Notes under the pieces: generated by a model
Told to the model about the DNA's origin: nothing
Seen by the model: only the letters and a program-made list of their open reading frames with translations
The model's database searches: none
From: Martelella mediterranea
GTDB lineage: Bacteria > Pseudomonadota > Alphaproteobacteria > Rhizobiales > Rhizobiaceae
Direction of reading: 5' to 3'
Length of the DNA stretch: 64,000 nt
Assembly (NCBI GenBank): GCA_003001975.1
Contig: PVUG01000017.1
Coordinates: forward strand, 1 to 64,000
In this document: positions 9,033 to 17,747 of the stretch, in pieces
Layout: each line of letters begins with the position of its first letter
How positions within the stretch are numbered: the stretch's first letter is position 1
Position numbers and translations under genes: made by a program

Positions 9033-9341
9033 ATTCCGCTCAAGCTCTTGAGCACAATGACGCTTTCGCAAGCACACGTCCTGTTCCTGCAAGGCATAGG
9101 CCGAAGCTGCGGCGTAAGCTCTTCTGCAGCATTGCCGGTGCTGTTCTTGCGGCATTCCAGAACGCTCTCACAGCCTTGCATTCATCGGTATCAGGCATCT
9201 ATCCCGAAAAATCGGCTGATGACTGAACGCGATTTTGCGTTGCAATCGATCTGCGTTGCGGTTATGGAATTTGGCATGATTACTTTGGTTGCATATCGGC
9301 AAGGCAATATTTCGGGTGGCATGCGTGCCGCTCCTGCTGTC

Positions 9342-9401
9342 ATGCGCGCACCAAACTCGCTCCTTCTTCTCGGCCTTAACAGCGGTTGCCGGGTCCTTTG
9401 A
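9342..9401 (+). CDS. Candidate leuA leader peptide
   Basis: Nineteen codons ending in TGA, with four consecutive Leu codons (CTC CTT CTT CTC at 9360-9371) and further Leu codons at residues 12 and 19. An in-frame ATG at 9321 would add seven residues. It lies 135 nt before leuA. The segment overlapping the Leu codons (CGCTCCT, 9358-9364) and a copy downstream (9439-9445) can each pair perfectly with AGGAGCG (9401-9407), the arrangement expected for a Leu-responsive switch. No U-run terminator was found, so the output may be translational or Rho-dependent. Leader-peptide control of leu genes is established in proteobacteria; its presence here is inferred. Confidence 0.6.
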   Translation: MRAPNSLLLLGLNSGCRVL

Positions 9402-9445
9402 GGAGCGCCCGGCGGCCGGAAAGCCGCTTGGCACCAAACGCTCCT
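9401..9445 (+). promoter_or_regulatory. Alternative RNA pairing region of the leuA leader
   Basis: AGGAGCG (9401-9407) pairs with CGCTCCT (9439-9445) and encloses a GCGGC/GCCGC stem (9412-9416 with 9423-9427). The same AGGAGCG can instead pair with 9358-9364 inside the leader ORF. The 18-nt segment 9350-9367 and the 16-nt segment 9432-9447 are near-identical direct repeats, which is why both pairings are possible. Confidence 0.5.
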
Positions 9446-9535
9446 TCATCCCCCTGATTATGATGTTAACGAGAATGGCCCCAGCCGAAATGCGCCCCGT
9501 GAGGCGGCAGATGGCGGGCCGGATATGAGGACAAA

Positions 9536-11242
9536 ATGGACGCGAGTCATTCTACCAAAGCCAAGGGCATGCCGTCGGCTGTCAGCAAATACCAGCCTTA
9601 CCCGCAGATTGATCTGAGCGATCGCACTTGGCCGTCGCGCCGTATCGAGAAAGCGCCGATCTGGTGTTCTGTCGATCTGCGCGATGGCAATCAGGCACTG
9701 GTCGACCCGATGGGGCACGACCGCAAGGCGCGGATGTTCCAACTGCTGCTCGAAATGGGCTTCAAGGAAATCGAAATCGGGTTCCCGTCTGCCTCGCAGA
9801 CCGATTTCGACTTTGCCCGCTGGTGTGTCGAAAACGATCAGGTTGGCGATGACGTTTCGTTGCAGGTTCTGGTGCAGTGCCGTCCCGAACTGATTACCCG
9901 CACCTTCGAGGCGCTGGAAGGCGCTCACCGGCCGATCGTGCATTTCTACAATTCCACCAGTGAATTGCAGCGTCGCGTCGTCTTTGCCAAGGACGTGGAC
10001 GGCATTCGCCAAATCGCCGTCGATGCGGCGAAGATGATTACCGACATGGCGGCAAAGGCCGGCGGCGGCTATCGCTTCGAATATTCGCCGGAAAGTTTCA
10101 CCGGCACGGAGCTGGATGTGGCGCTGGATGTCTGCAATGCGGTGATCGCCGAGGTCAAGCCGACGCCTGACAACAAGCTGATCATCAACCTGCCGTCAAC
10201 CGTCGAAATGTCGACGCCGAACATCTATGCCGACCAGATCGAGTGGATGTGCCGCAATCTCGACAATCGCGAAAACCTGATCATCTCGGTCCATCCGCAC
10301 AATGACCGGGGTACGGGCATCGCGACGGCCGAACTGGGGCTGCTCGCAGGGGCAGACCGCGTCGAGGGCACGCTGTTCGGCAATGGCGAGCGCACCGGCA
10401 ATGTCGATATCGTCACCCTGGCGCTCAACATGTTCACGCAAGGGGTTGATCCCGAGCTGGACTGCTCCGAGATCGAACAGATCAAGGAAGTCTACGAATA
10501 TTCCAACCAGATGACGATCCCGGAGCGTCACCCTTATGTCGGCGAGCTGGTCTATACGGCCTTTTCCGGCTCGCATCAGGACGCGATCAACAAGGGCATG
10601 AAAGCGATCCGGGTCGCCAACAAACCGGTGTGGGAAGTGCCGTACCTGCCGATCGACCCGCAGGATGTGGGCCGCAATTACGAGGCGATCATCCGCATCA
10701 ATTCCCAGTCGGGCAAGGGCGGCATCGCCTATATCATGCAGAGCGACTACGGCATCAACATGCCGCGCGGTCTGCAGGTGGCCTTCCGCGAACTGATCCA
10801 GAAGATCACCGACGAGGAAGGGCGCGAACTGCCCTCCAAACGCATCTATGATGTGTTCATGGAGCATTATGTCGATCAGCCCGAAGGCCGGATCAAGTTC
10901 GTCGATCACCACACCTATCCGCAGGGCGCGGCCAAAGGCGTGCGCGTCGTGACGGCCGAAATTACCGATGGCGGCGAAAAGAAACGGATCGATGCGGAGG
11001 GCAACGGCCCGGTCGATGGCTTCATCAATGCGCTGTCAGCCTATCTCGGGATCAACCTGTCGGTAGAGGATTATTCCGAGCATTCGCTCAATCACGGTTC
11101 GGATGCAAAGGCGATCGCCTATGTCGAGGTGAAGTATGACGGTGGCCGGATGTTCGGCGCCGGCGTCAACACCAACATCGTGGCGGCTTCGCTGGAGGCC
11201 ATCGTGTCGGCGGTCAACCAGATTGTCGCCAAGCAGGCCTGA
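9536..11242 (+). CDS. leuA: 2-isopropylmalate synthase
   Basis: First committed enzyme of leucine synthesis: acetyl-CoA plus 2-oxoisovalerate to 2-isopropylmalate. With 568 residues it is the long type-2 LeuA. The catalytic DLRDGNQALVDPM motif, FPSASQTDFDF, the metal-binding HPHNDRGTG and GTLFGNGERTGNVD are visible. The C-terminal regulatory domain, responsible for Leu feedback in the family, runs from about residue 430. The ATG follows GAGGACAAA. It is a single gene, closed by a terminator at 11254-11286 and preceded by a candidate Leu leader peptide. Confidence 0.97.
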   Translation: MDASHSTKAKGMPSAVSKYQPYPQIDLSDRTWPSRRIEKAPIWCSVDLRDGNQALVDPMGHDRKARMFQLLLEMGFKEIEIGFPSASQTDFDFARWCVENDQVGDDVSLQVLVQCRPELITRTFEALEGAHRPIVHFYNSTSELQRRVVFAKDVDGIRQIAVDAAKMITDMAAKAGGGYRFEYSPESFTGTELDVALDVCNAVIAEVKPTPDNKLIINLPSTVEMSTPNIYADQIEWMCRNLDNRENLIISVHPHNDRGTGIATAELGLLAGADRVEGTLFGNGERTGNVDIVTLALNMFTQGVDPELDCSEIEQIKEVYEYSNQMTIPERHPYVGELVYTAFSGSHQDAINKGMKAIRVANKPVWEVPYLPIDPQDVGRNYEAIIRINSQSGKGGIAYIMQSDYGINMPRGLQVAFRELIQKITDEEGRELPSKRIYDVFMEHYVDQPEGRIKFVDHHTYPQGAAKGVRVVTAEITDGGEKKRIDAEGNGPVDGFINALSAYLGINLSVEDYSEHSLNHGSDAKAIAYVEVKYDGGRMFGAGVNTNIVAASLEAIVSAVNQIVAKQA

Positions 11243-11253
11243 ATTCGCGATAT

Positions 11254-11286
11254 GGCGGCGTCGGACAGTTCCGGCGCCGCCTTTTT
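11254..11286 (+). terminator. leuA terminator
   Basis: GGCGGCG (11254-11260) pairs with CGCCGCC (11275-11281), followed by TTTTT. Confidence 0.88.
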
Positions 11287-11302
11287 ATTTGCTCTTTGAC
11301 TT

Positions 11303-11911
11303 TCAAAGCTTGAGATAGGCCGATCGGGCTAGCGCCGGCATGTCCGTGTCGGAGGAGGGGCCGATGACGGCGATCAGCGCGTTCTCATCCTGCCACCAGG
11401 CAACGGTGAGATTATCGCGGATGGTTTCCTGAACGTCCGTGATCTGATTGTCGAGCGAGGCCGCGCGCGCAAGGATGAACACCGAAAGCAGGTCTCCGGC
11501 GCTGTTGCGGTAGAAAAGCTCGACGCCCGGCGTGCGCTCGATGGCGACGATGCGGGCGCCTTCGAATATGCGGGCGCCTTCGTCAAAGGTCGGAACCTCG
11601 ATATCGAGGCCGGTCGTTCTTTGCACAAGTTCGGCAACGGCCGCCGTGTCGTCCGGTCCGATATCGGTGATCGGCTGATATTTCCTGCCGAAAATGCGGA
11701 AGCTGGCACAGACATCATCGATCCAGTCGGTCGACTGTTCCAGAGACAGATCGACGGTTTGCGGCACATCGGACGAGCCACGCGACAAGACTACGCCCAC
11801 GGCCACACCGATGCCAAGCAGCGCCCCGCACACCAGTACCGGCATTAAGCGCCGTCTGCCCTTTTGGTCGCGCATATTGCCGGATTTGTTCGTTCTGACG
11901 GCGATGTCCAT
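11303..11911 (-). CDS. Membrane-anchored protein resembling an anti-sigma factor
   Basis: About 202 residues: a short cytoplasmic N-terminus, one membrane segment (PVLVCGALLGIGVAVGVVL, residues ~23-41) and a C-terminal periplasmic domain. Segments such as ARIFEGARIVAIERTPGVEL, FYRNSAGDLLSVFIL and AWWQDENALIAVIG resemble the outer domain of transmembrane anti-sigma factors (COG5662 type). The zinc-finger or ASD segment normally at the N-terminus is absent, and no ECF sigma gene is adjacent, so function is uncertain. The start at 11911 has AAGGA 5 nt upstream; the frame stays open 43 codons further up without a better site. Confidence 0.6.
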   Translation of the reverse strand: MDIAVRTNKSGNMRDQKGRRRLMPVLVCGALLGIGVAVGVVLSRGSSDVPQTVDLSLEQSTDWIDDVCASFRIFGRKYQPITDIGPDDTAAVAELVQRTTGLDIEVPTFDEGARIFEGARIVAIERTPGVELFYRNSAGDLLSVFILARAASLDNQITDVQETIRDNLTVAWWQDENALIAVIGPSSDTDMPALARSAYLKL

Positions 11912-12241
11912 CGTTTCCTTAAAGGTAAAGAATGCGTCGGCCGGGCGCAGCATTGGGAGGTGAGCACGTAAAATTTCGACCGAAATATTGCCCCTTGTCG
12001 ATACCGGAAACAAGGGGTTGCGTTCATTTTGTCGAACCAACGTAAGCGCGATCTAATCAAGGCCAGACTTAACTGCTCTTAATCAAGGGGTGCTGTGGAA
12101 AAAATACGGCAAAAATGTGGCTGTTATGGTATCTTTACTTGCGATATGGATCAATCGAGTGAACAATGACATTAAAGAGAATAACGACAACAACGAAAAC
12201 CCGGGCGTAACATCGCTCAACCGAGAGCAAAACCAGAAGTC
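11912..12241. other. Divergent intergenic region (330 nt)
   Basis: Lies between the anti-sigma-like gene and the TetR-type regulator and must carry both promoters. It is AT-richer than the flanks, with A-runs near 12097-12115. I found no clear operator palindrome. Confidence 0.35.
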
Positions 12242-12904
12242 ATGACCGAGAACCTGCAGGGAGCGGCAGCTACACGCCATGCTATCATAACGGCTGCCTT
12301 GCGGCTTTTTGCCGAATACGGCTACAACGCTGTTTCGACACGCAAGATTGCTGATTATTCCAACGCCAATATTGGCAGTATCGCTTATCACTTTGGTGGT
12401 AAGCCGGGATTGCTTATCGCCTGTGCGCATCATGCCGTACAGGCAATCGAGGAGACACTTGGAGCCGACGTTCTTCAGCCGATGGACGATGATGTAACAC
12501 CGGAGGCCGCGCGCATGGAATTGGTGGGGATTGCGCGCCTTCTCGTGATGCCGATTACAAACAGAAGCGAGGCTGAGGATATTTCCGCATTTCTGATGCG
12601 CTATATCACGCAGCGCAGCGAGGCTTTCGATCTGCTCTATTCGCAGATCACCGGCCCGCTTCATCGACATATGCGGCAATTGCTGGCACGGGCCTCGGGG
12701 CGCGATCCGGATGCCGAACAGACCAAAATCCTGACTTTCAGTATCATGGGCCAGTCGATGTATTTCCGCATCTGTCCCGAGGCCGTGAAGAACGGTCTGG
12801 GGTGGGACGGCTTCCAGGGCGGTGAATGTATGAAGATCGGGACAGCGCTATCGCTCAGCATTAACGGGCTGATAGACGCCTATGCCGATCACGTTCCGGC
12901 ATAG
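12242..12904 (+). CDS. TetR-family regulator, CecR-like
   Basis: A 220-residue regulator. The N-terminal helix-turn-helix is clear (AALRLFAEYGYNAVSTRKIA and IGSIAYHFGGKPGLL). The C-terminal ligand domain resembles the CecR/YbiH (DUF1956) type with its FLMRYITQRSEAFDLLY segment. Regulators of this group usually control an adjacent efflux pump, but none is next to it here. Its 3' end overlaps the convergent metallophosphoesterase gene by 16 nt. Ligand and targets are unknown. Confidence 0.85.
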   Translation: MTENLQGAAATRHAIITAALRLFAEYGYNAVSTRKIADYSNANIGSIAYHFGGKPGLLIACAHHAVQAIEETLGADVLQPMDDDVTPEAARMELVGIARLLVMPITNRSEAEDISAFLMRYITQRSEAFDLLYSQITGPLHRHMRQLLARASGRDPDAEQTKILTFSIMGQSMYFRICPEAVKNGLGWDGFQGGECMKIGTALSLSINGLIDAYADHVPA

Positions 12905-13809
12905 GAATAGCGGAACTCGCTTTCCGGCTCGATCATGCCAGTATCGACATTGAGCGCGTGGCGCTGGCAGTGCATTTCCCACTTGCCCGGCTTGCCTTCG
13001 ACCGAGATCAGATTGAAGGCCGACGGCGGTTTCTTGCCGCCTGTTCCCTGACCCGCTGCGGCGATGCCGATAACCGGCGTCTTGCCATGCGGCGTTTCGA
13101 TGAAATCCACGGTGTTGAGATGGGTGTGGCCGTGCAGCACCAGCTCGCATCCACCCGTCGATATGGCGCCGCGGAACCGTCTTATGCCGAGCAGCCGCTT
13201 GTGACGGGCGGCTGCGTCGCGCACCGGCGGATGGTGGATCATCACGATCCGGAACAGTCCGTCCTCGCCGGCCTGTCGCAACAGCTCGGCCGTGGCCCGC
13301 GCCTGCTTCTTGCCGAATGTGCCGATCGCCATGAAGGGCGGCGATGCAATCGCGGATGAGCAGCCGATCAGCGCCACAGGTCCGCGTTTACGCATATAGG
13401 GGAAGGTGAGCGAATCGGACGTCTCGCTCAAGGGGCGGGCGTCATCGCCCTGCATGTAGTCGTGCCAGGCCTTTGAAACCTTCGCATAGGCGCCGCCGAC
13501 ATAGGCATCATGGTTGCCGGGCACCAGCGATACGTCTTTTGCCGGGCCGACGCTCTTCAGCCATTCGGCCGCGTTGTCGATTTCCTTGGTCGTCGCAAGG
13601 TTGACCAGATCTCCGGTGATCGCCAGATGATCCGGCGCCTCGTCGGCAATCGCCAGAAGCAGGTTTTCCAGCGTGTTCTTGCCCAGATGCTTGCGGCGAT
13701 TGCGGTGCCAGTTCAGGAAACCGGTAATCCGCTTGGAGACCAGCTCGCGCGGCGACAGCTGCGGCAACGGTCCGAGATGAATGTCTGAAATATGAGCAAG
13801 TGTGAACAT
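12889..13809 (-). CDS. Calcineurin-like metallophosphoesterase
   Basis: About 306 residues, with the dimetal motifs in order: HISDIHLG (residues ~5-12), GDLVN (~71), PGNHDAY (~99) and GHTHLN in the C-terminal third. This matches the Icc/CpdA-like class of phosphodiesterases; the substrate is unknown. I place the start at 13809 because family members begin directly with F-T-L-x-H-x-S-D-x-H; the longer frame to 13860 runs through a GC-rich hairpin. The gene end overlaps tetR convergently by 16 nt. Confidence 0.87.
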   Translation of the reverse strand: MFTLAHISDIHLGPLPQLSPRELVSKRITGFLNWHRNRRKHLGKNTLENLLLAIADEAPDHLAITGDLVNLATTKEIDNAAEWLKSVGPAKDVSLVPGNHDAYVGGAYAKVSKAWHDYMQGDDARPLSETSDSLTFPYMRKRGPVALIGCSSAIASPPFMAIGTFGKKQARATAELLRQAGEDGLFRIVMIHHPPVRDAAARHKRLLGIRRFRGAISTGGCELVLHGHTHLNTVDFIETPHGKTPVIGIAAAGQGTGGKKPPSAFNLISVEGKPGKWEMHCQRHALNVDTGMIEPESEFRYSYAGT

Positions 13810-13824
13810 GAAAAACTCATAAAC

Positions 13825-13858
13825 GGCCGGGGCCCGCGCCGCAAGCGGGGCCCCGGCC
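13825..13858 (-). terminator. GC-rich hairpin between the hydroquinone reductase and phosphoesterase genes
   Basis: Arms 13825-13837 and 13845-13858 are almost perfectly complementary (GGCCGGGGCC core). It starts 4 nt after the stop codon of the gene at 13863 and is followed on the minus strand by GTTTATGAGTTTTT. It is probably a terminator or mRNA-end structure and also abuts the next start codon. Confidence 0.55.
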
Positions 13859-13862
13859 ATGC

Positions 13863-14840
13863 TTAACGCTTGTCGCGCCCATGCGGGGCATCAAGGTCCA
13901 TGATTGGCCCCTTGGGGACGATGCCCGTAGGATTGATCATCGTGTGGGAGCTGTAATAATGGCGCTTGATGTGGTCGAAATTGACCGTCCCGGCGATCCC
14001 CGGCATCTGGTAGAGTTCACGCAGATAGCCGTAAAGATTAGGGTAGTCGGCAATCCGCTTCAGATTGCACTTGAAGTGGCCGACATAGACCGGATCAAAG
14101 CGCACCAGCGTGGTAAACAGCCGCCAGTCGGCTTCCGTCAGCGTATCGCCGACAAGGTAGCGGTTTTCGCCGAGCCGTTTTTCCAGCATGTCGAGCGTTT
14201 CGAACAGTTTTTCAACATGCTCGGAATACGCCTCCTGCGTGGTGGCGAATCCGGATTTGTAGACGCCGTTATTGACCGTATCGTAAACAATGGCGTTGAT
14301 CTCGTCGATTTCGCTGCGCAGGTTTTCGGGGTAGAAATCGAGACTGTTGCCGGTCAGATGGTCGAATGCGCTGTTGAACATCCGGATGATTTCGGCCGAT
14401 TCGTTTGAGACGATCGTCCCGCGCTTCTTGTCCCAGACGACCGGAACGGTGACGCGGCCGGTATAGTTCGGATCGGCTCTGGTATAGACCTGCCAGAGAT
14501 AGTCGGCGCCATTTACCGGGTCGTCGGTGCCGCCATCGCGGTTCTTGAATTCCCAGCCGTTTTCCAGCATCAGCGGATCGACGATCGAAACGTCGATGAA
14601 GTCCTCCAGACCCTTGAGCTTGCGGAAGATCAGGGTGCGGTGCGCCCAGGGGCAGGCGAGCGCGACATAGAGGTGATAGCGGCCCTTTTCGGCCTCGAAA
14701 CCGCCGTCGCCCTGTGGGCCGGCGCTGCCATCGGCAGTGATCCAGTTTCTGAACTGCGAGCTTTCGCGCTTGAAATGGCCCTTGGATTTATCGGTGTCGT
14801 ACCAGACGTCTTTCCAGACGCCGTCAACCAGCATACCCAT
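13863..14840 (-). CDS. Glutathionyl-hydroquinone reductase (YqjG/ECM4 type GST)
   Basis: A 325-residue GST-superfamily enzyme that reduces S-glutathionyl-hydroquinones using glutathione. Catalytic Cys63 lies in ALACPWAHRT, at the same position as in E. coli YqjG. Other family marks are SNESAEIIRMFN (glutathione site), the C-terminal helical domain with LGENRYLVGDTLTEADWR, and the end block HYYSSHTMINPTGIVP. AAGGAG precedes the chosen ATG by 6 nt. Cytosolic; likely role in quinone detoxification. Confidence 0.93.
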   Translation of the reverse strand: MGMLVDGVWKDVWYDTDKSKGHFKRESSQFRNWITADGSAGPQGDGGFEAEKGRYHLYVALACPWAHRTLIFRKLKGLEDFIDVSIVDPLMLENGWEFKNRDGGTDDPVNGADYLWQVYTRADPNYTGRVTVPVVWDKKRGTIVSNESAEIIRMFNSAFDHLTGNSLDFYPENLRSEIDEINAIVYDTVNNGVYKSGFATTQEAYSEHVEKLFETLDMLEKRLGENRYLVGDTLTEADWRLFTTLVRFDPVYVGHFKCNLKRIADYPNLYGYLRELYQMPGIAGTVNFDHIKRHYYSSHTMINPTGIVPKGPIMDLDAPHGRDKR

Positions 14841-15111
14841 CGGATGCTCCTTTCGTTCCTCTCTTCACCCATACATACGGTTCAGCGCCGGCTTTGCCAG
14901 TGTCGAAACGTTTGACAGTGTGTTGCGGGTCATCGGAAATTGCGCTTTTATGCCCGTTTGGGTGGACGGGGCGCAGTTTTCCTGCTAGTGGCGATCTGCT
15001 CGAAAACTGGAACCTGTCATGCTGAACCTGCGACGACGCTGATTGAAGATTTGAAACCGGAGATTTTTTCCGGCGGCTTCCATTTGCGTATTCCAGACAG
15101 GTTCCAAAATC

Positions 15112-15609
15112 ATGACAAGTGAACTGTGCTACCTCCCCGAAGAGGTCTCCCAAGACGAAATCATTGAAGAGATCAATGCCGAGGCTTTCGGGCCCGGACG
15201 TTTCGCACGCACGGCAAGCCGTATCCGCGAGCAGGGGCCTCATGACCCGGCCCTGTCCTTTGTCTGTCTGGACGATGGTGTGGTGATCGCCTCGGTGCGG
15301 CTGACACCGGTCTGGGCGGGAGAAGCGGCAGGTCACATGCTGGGTCCGCTTGCCGTCCGTCCCTCGCACAAGAACCGGGGGGTCGGGCGTAAACTGGTGC
15401 GCATTTCCGTTGATGCAGCCGCAAGGGCCGGTTCCGAAGTGGTGATCCTGATCGGCGATGCGCCCTATTACGGGCCGCTCGGCTTCAAGCCCATCGTGCC
15501 GCCGACCCTGCTCCTGCCGGGGCCGGTCGACCCGCGGCGCATCCTTGCCGATCCGCTGGTCGACGGCGTGGAAGCAAAGCTCGTCGGGATGATGCGCTTC
15601 AGGGCATAG
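15112..15609 (+). CDS. GNAT-family N-acetyltransferase (YhbS-like)
   Basis: 165 residues. The acetyl-CoA loop is NRGVGRKLVR (motif A, about residues 88-97), preceded by LGPLAVRPSHK and followed by the motif-B-like segment ILIGDAPYYGPLGFKP. That last element (Y-Y-x-x-x-G-F) is typical of the COG3153/YhbS group. The substrate is unknown. The gene stands alone between a divergent reductase and a convergent membrane-protein gene. Confidence 0.85.
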   Translation: MTSELCYLPEEVSQDEIIEEINAEAFGPGRFARTASRIREQGPHDPALSFVCLDDGVVIASVRLTPVWAGEAAGHMLGPLAVRPSHKNRGVGRKLVRISVDAAARAGSEVVILIGDAPYYGPLGFKPIVPPTLLLPGPVDPRRILADPLVDGVEAKLVGMMRFRA

Positions 15610-15662
15610 ATTGCCGGGCGAACCATTGGAAGCCGGTTTTTCCAACACCGGGGCGCGCAGGG

Positions 15663-17747
15663 TTAATCCCCCGAGGCCCCGCTTTTCCCTTCACGCCACC
15701 ATGTCGCAGAGATCAGCGCCAGAAGGGTGGCCAGCCCCAGAAGGCCGTTGAACAGCGGTAGCGAGCGGATGCTTTCAAGTCTCGTATCCGAGGTGGCGAC
15801 AATCGGCATGAAGCTGTCATTGCCGGGCCTGAGCGGGCCGGATGTCACCCGGACAGGCGGCATGCCGTCGGCAATCCGCTGCACCAGACCGAAACTTTCA
15901 CCGGCAAGCGGCGCCAGACTTTCTGTGGTCGAGATCATTGCCTTGAATTCCGGCGCATCGGGATCGCCGATATTGATCAGACGCTGCAGATCGCCGTTCT
16001 GGATGGAAAACAGCCCCATTTCACTGACCGGCGCCGTGCCCCGGAAAAGACCCGGTTCCTGTTCTTCAAGCGTCACGGTCAGCGCCTGACCGGACGGCGT
16101 GCTGACGGTGGCTTCGCGCGGGGCATCGCCCATGGTCTGGCGGGTGATTTCCAGCGTCTCGCCATCGCTCGTCGCCGTCAGCGCTTCTTCCTCCAGCGCC
16201 GGCTCCTGCATCAGCCAGTGGGCAATCCGCCGGTAAAGCGGCACATAGGGACCGCCGCCCTCAAAACCGCGCGCCCACAGCCAGCCCTGATCGGAGAGGA
16301 ATTCGGCAATCCGGCCCTGTCCCTCGCGCGAAAGCACCAGAAGCGGCGCGCCGTCTGCCGTCAATACCGTTTCACCGCGCGCATTGCCGACGGGAATGGA
16401 GCGGAACCAGCGGCCCCAGGCCGGCGGGTCTTCGGCCCCGCCCGGCAGATCACGGGTAACGGGATGCATTTCACCGGTGGACGAAATTTCGGGATAAAAT
16501 CCGCCCTCGGAAAGATCGCCCGTCGGAATGGCGGGCAATACGGCGGACAGCGGTGTTGTGGCGATCGATTCCGGGCCTGCGATTTCCGGCCCGGCCGCCA
16601 CCAGCAGGGCGCCGCCATTCAGCACATACTGGGCAATGTTATCGTAATAGAGCAGCGGCAGAACACCGCGGTTCTGGTAACGGTCGAAGATGATCAGGTC
16701 GAAATCATCGATCTTGTCGATGAACAGCTCGCGCGTCGGAAAGGCGATCAGCGACAATTCGTTGATCGGCGTGCCATCCTGCTTTTCCGGCGGCCGCAGG
16801 ATCGTGAAATGCACAAGATCGACGGACGGATCGGATTTCAGCAGGTTGCGCCATGTCCGCTCACCTGAATGGGGCGAGCCGGAAACCAGCAGCACGCGCA
16901 GGTTCTCGCGAATGCCCTCGACGATCTGGACTGCGCGGTTGTTGACCTCCGTCAGTTCGCCGGCAACGGGGTCGACGGAAAGCTCCAGAATGTTTTCGCC
17001 GCCGTTTTCGATATCGAAGACATAGCGCGTTGAAACATTCGGCGTGACCTGCATTTCGGCCACCACGGCGCCGTTCAGGCGTGCCGTGACCATGGCCGGG
17101 CCGGCGCCGCCTTCCGCCTCATCGACCGGGCCGTCATCGACCACGGTGAATTCCACCGGCAGGCTCTCACCGACAAGGCCGAAGCGCGGCGCCTCGTTGA
17201 TTTCGATACGCCGGTCATATTCCTGCGCGGTGCCTGTCACCAGGGCATTGACCGGAATATCGGCCGGCAACGCGGCTGCATTGTCGGGAATGTCATGGAT
17301 CTGGCCATCGGTGATGAAGAAGGCAGCACCCATCCGGCTTGGCGGCACGTCGCGCACGGCATCTGCAAGGGCGCGAAAGGCCAGCGTTTCGGCACGGCCG
17401 TTCTCCTCTGCGGTTGTGACATCGATGATACGCGGCTCCAGCATCGGGTCTTCGGCAAGCCGGGCCTCAAGTGTTTCGAGCGCCGCTTCGGTCTGGCCGG
17501 TGCGATCCTGCGTCAACTGGCTCTGGCTGCGGTCAACCACGATCGGCACGATGGTCGTCAACGGGGACCGTTCCTCGCGGCTGATCGTCGGATTGGCAAT
17601 CGCCGCAACCAGCAGAAAACCGGCGGCCGCGCGCAGTGTTGTGGCGCGCATGCGGGTAAGGTAGCCAAGCACCATCAGGGCGATGACGGCGGCAAGGGCG
17701 GCATAGATCGCAGTCAGCGGCAGCAGGGGGGCGAAGGTCAGGTTCAT
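15663..17747 (-). CDS. Membrane protein with vWA-like and amidotransferase-like regions
   Basis: 694 residues. Two N-terminal membrane segments (about 11-29 and 38-51) precede a vWA-like domain with the MIDAS-type triad Asp72-x-Ser74-x-Ser76 in VVDRSQSQ. The central region (about 280-460) has the fold pattern of class I glutamine-amidotransferase-like domains (LVSGSPHSGERTWRN; GGALLVAAGPEIAG), as in COG5426 proteins. One more membrane segment lies near the C-terminus. It is the last gene of the moxR-DUF58-DUF4159 operon, overlapping the previous stop by one base (TAATG). Function is unknown; the cluster is thought to be a MoxR-assisted envelope assembly system. Confidence 0.75.
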   Translation of the reverse strand: MNLTFAPLLPLTAIYAALAAVIALMVLGYLTRMRATTLRAAAGFLLVAAIANPTISREERSPLTTIVPIVVDRSQSQLTQDRTGQTEAALETLEARLAEDPMLEPRIIDVTTAEENGRAETLAFRALADAVRDVPPSRMGAAFFITDGQIHDIPDNAAALPADIPVNALVTGTAQEYDRRIEINEAPRFGLVGESLPVEFTVVDDGPVDEAEGGAGPAMVTARLNGAVVAEMQVTPNVSTRYVFDIENGGENILELSVDPVAGELTEVNNRAVQIVEGIRENLRVLLVSGSPHSGERTWRNLLKSDPSVDLVHFTILRPPEKQDGTPINELSLIAFPTRELFIDKIDDFDLIIFDRYQNRGVLPLLYYDNIAQYVLNGGALLVAAGPEIAGPESIATTPLSAVLPAIPTGDLSEGGFYPEISSTGEMHPVTRDLPGGAEDPPAWGRWFRSIPVGNARGETVLTADGAPLLVLSREGQGRIAEFLSDQGWLWARGFEGGGPYVPLYRRIAHWLMQEPALEEEALTATSDGETLEITRQTMGDAPREATVSTPSGQALTVTLEEQEPGLFRGTAPVSEMGLFSIQNGDLQRLINIGDPDAPEFKAMISTTESLAPLAGESFGLVQRIADGMPPVRVTSGPLRPGNDSFMPIVATSDTRLESIRSLPLFNGLLGLATLLALISATWWREGKSGASGD

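Larger units (their letters stand above)
8941..9320. other. Gene-free stretch before the leuA leader
   Basis: 380 nt without a supportable gene. It contains the clpP terminator-like hairpin (8952-8993), a palindromic repeat (9005-9032) and the likely leuA promoter region. A TTGGCA at 9271-9276 followed 17 nt later by TATCGG is the best but weak promoter candidate. Confidence 0.4.

Noticed and set aside
9003-9341. Longer frame upstream of and in frame with the leuA leader
   Set aside because: Runs through a palindromic repeat, no ribosome site, no motif; only the last 19-26 codons are plausible as a leader.
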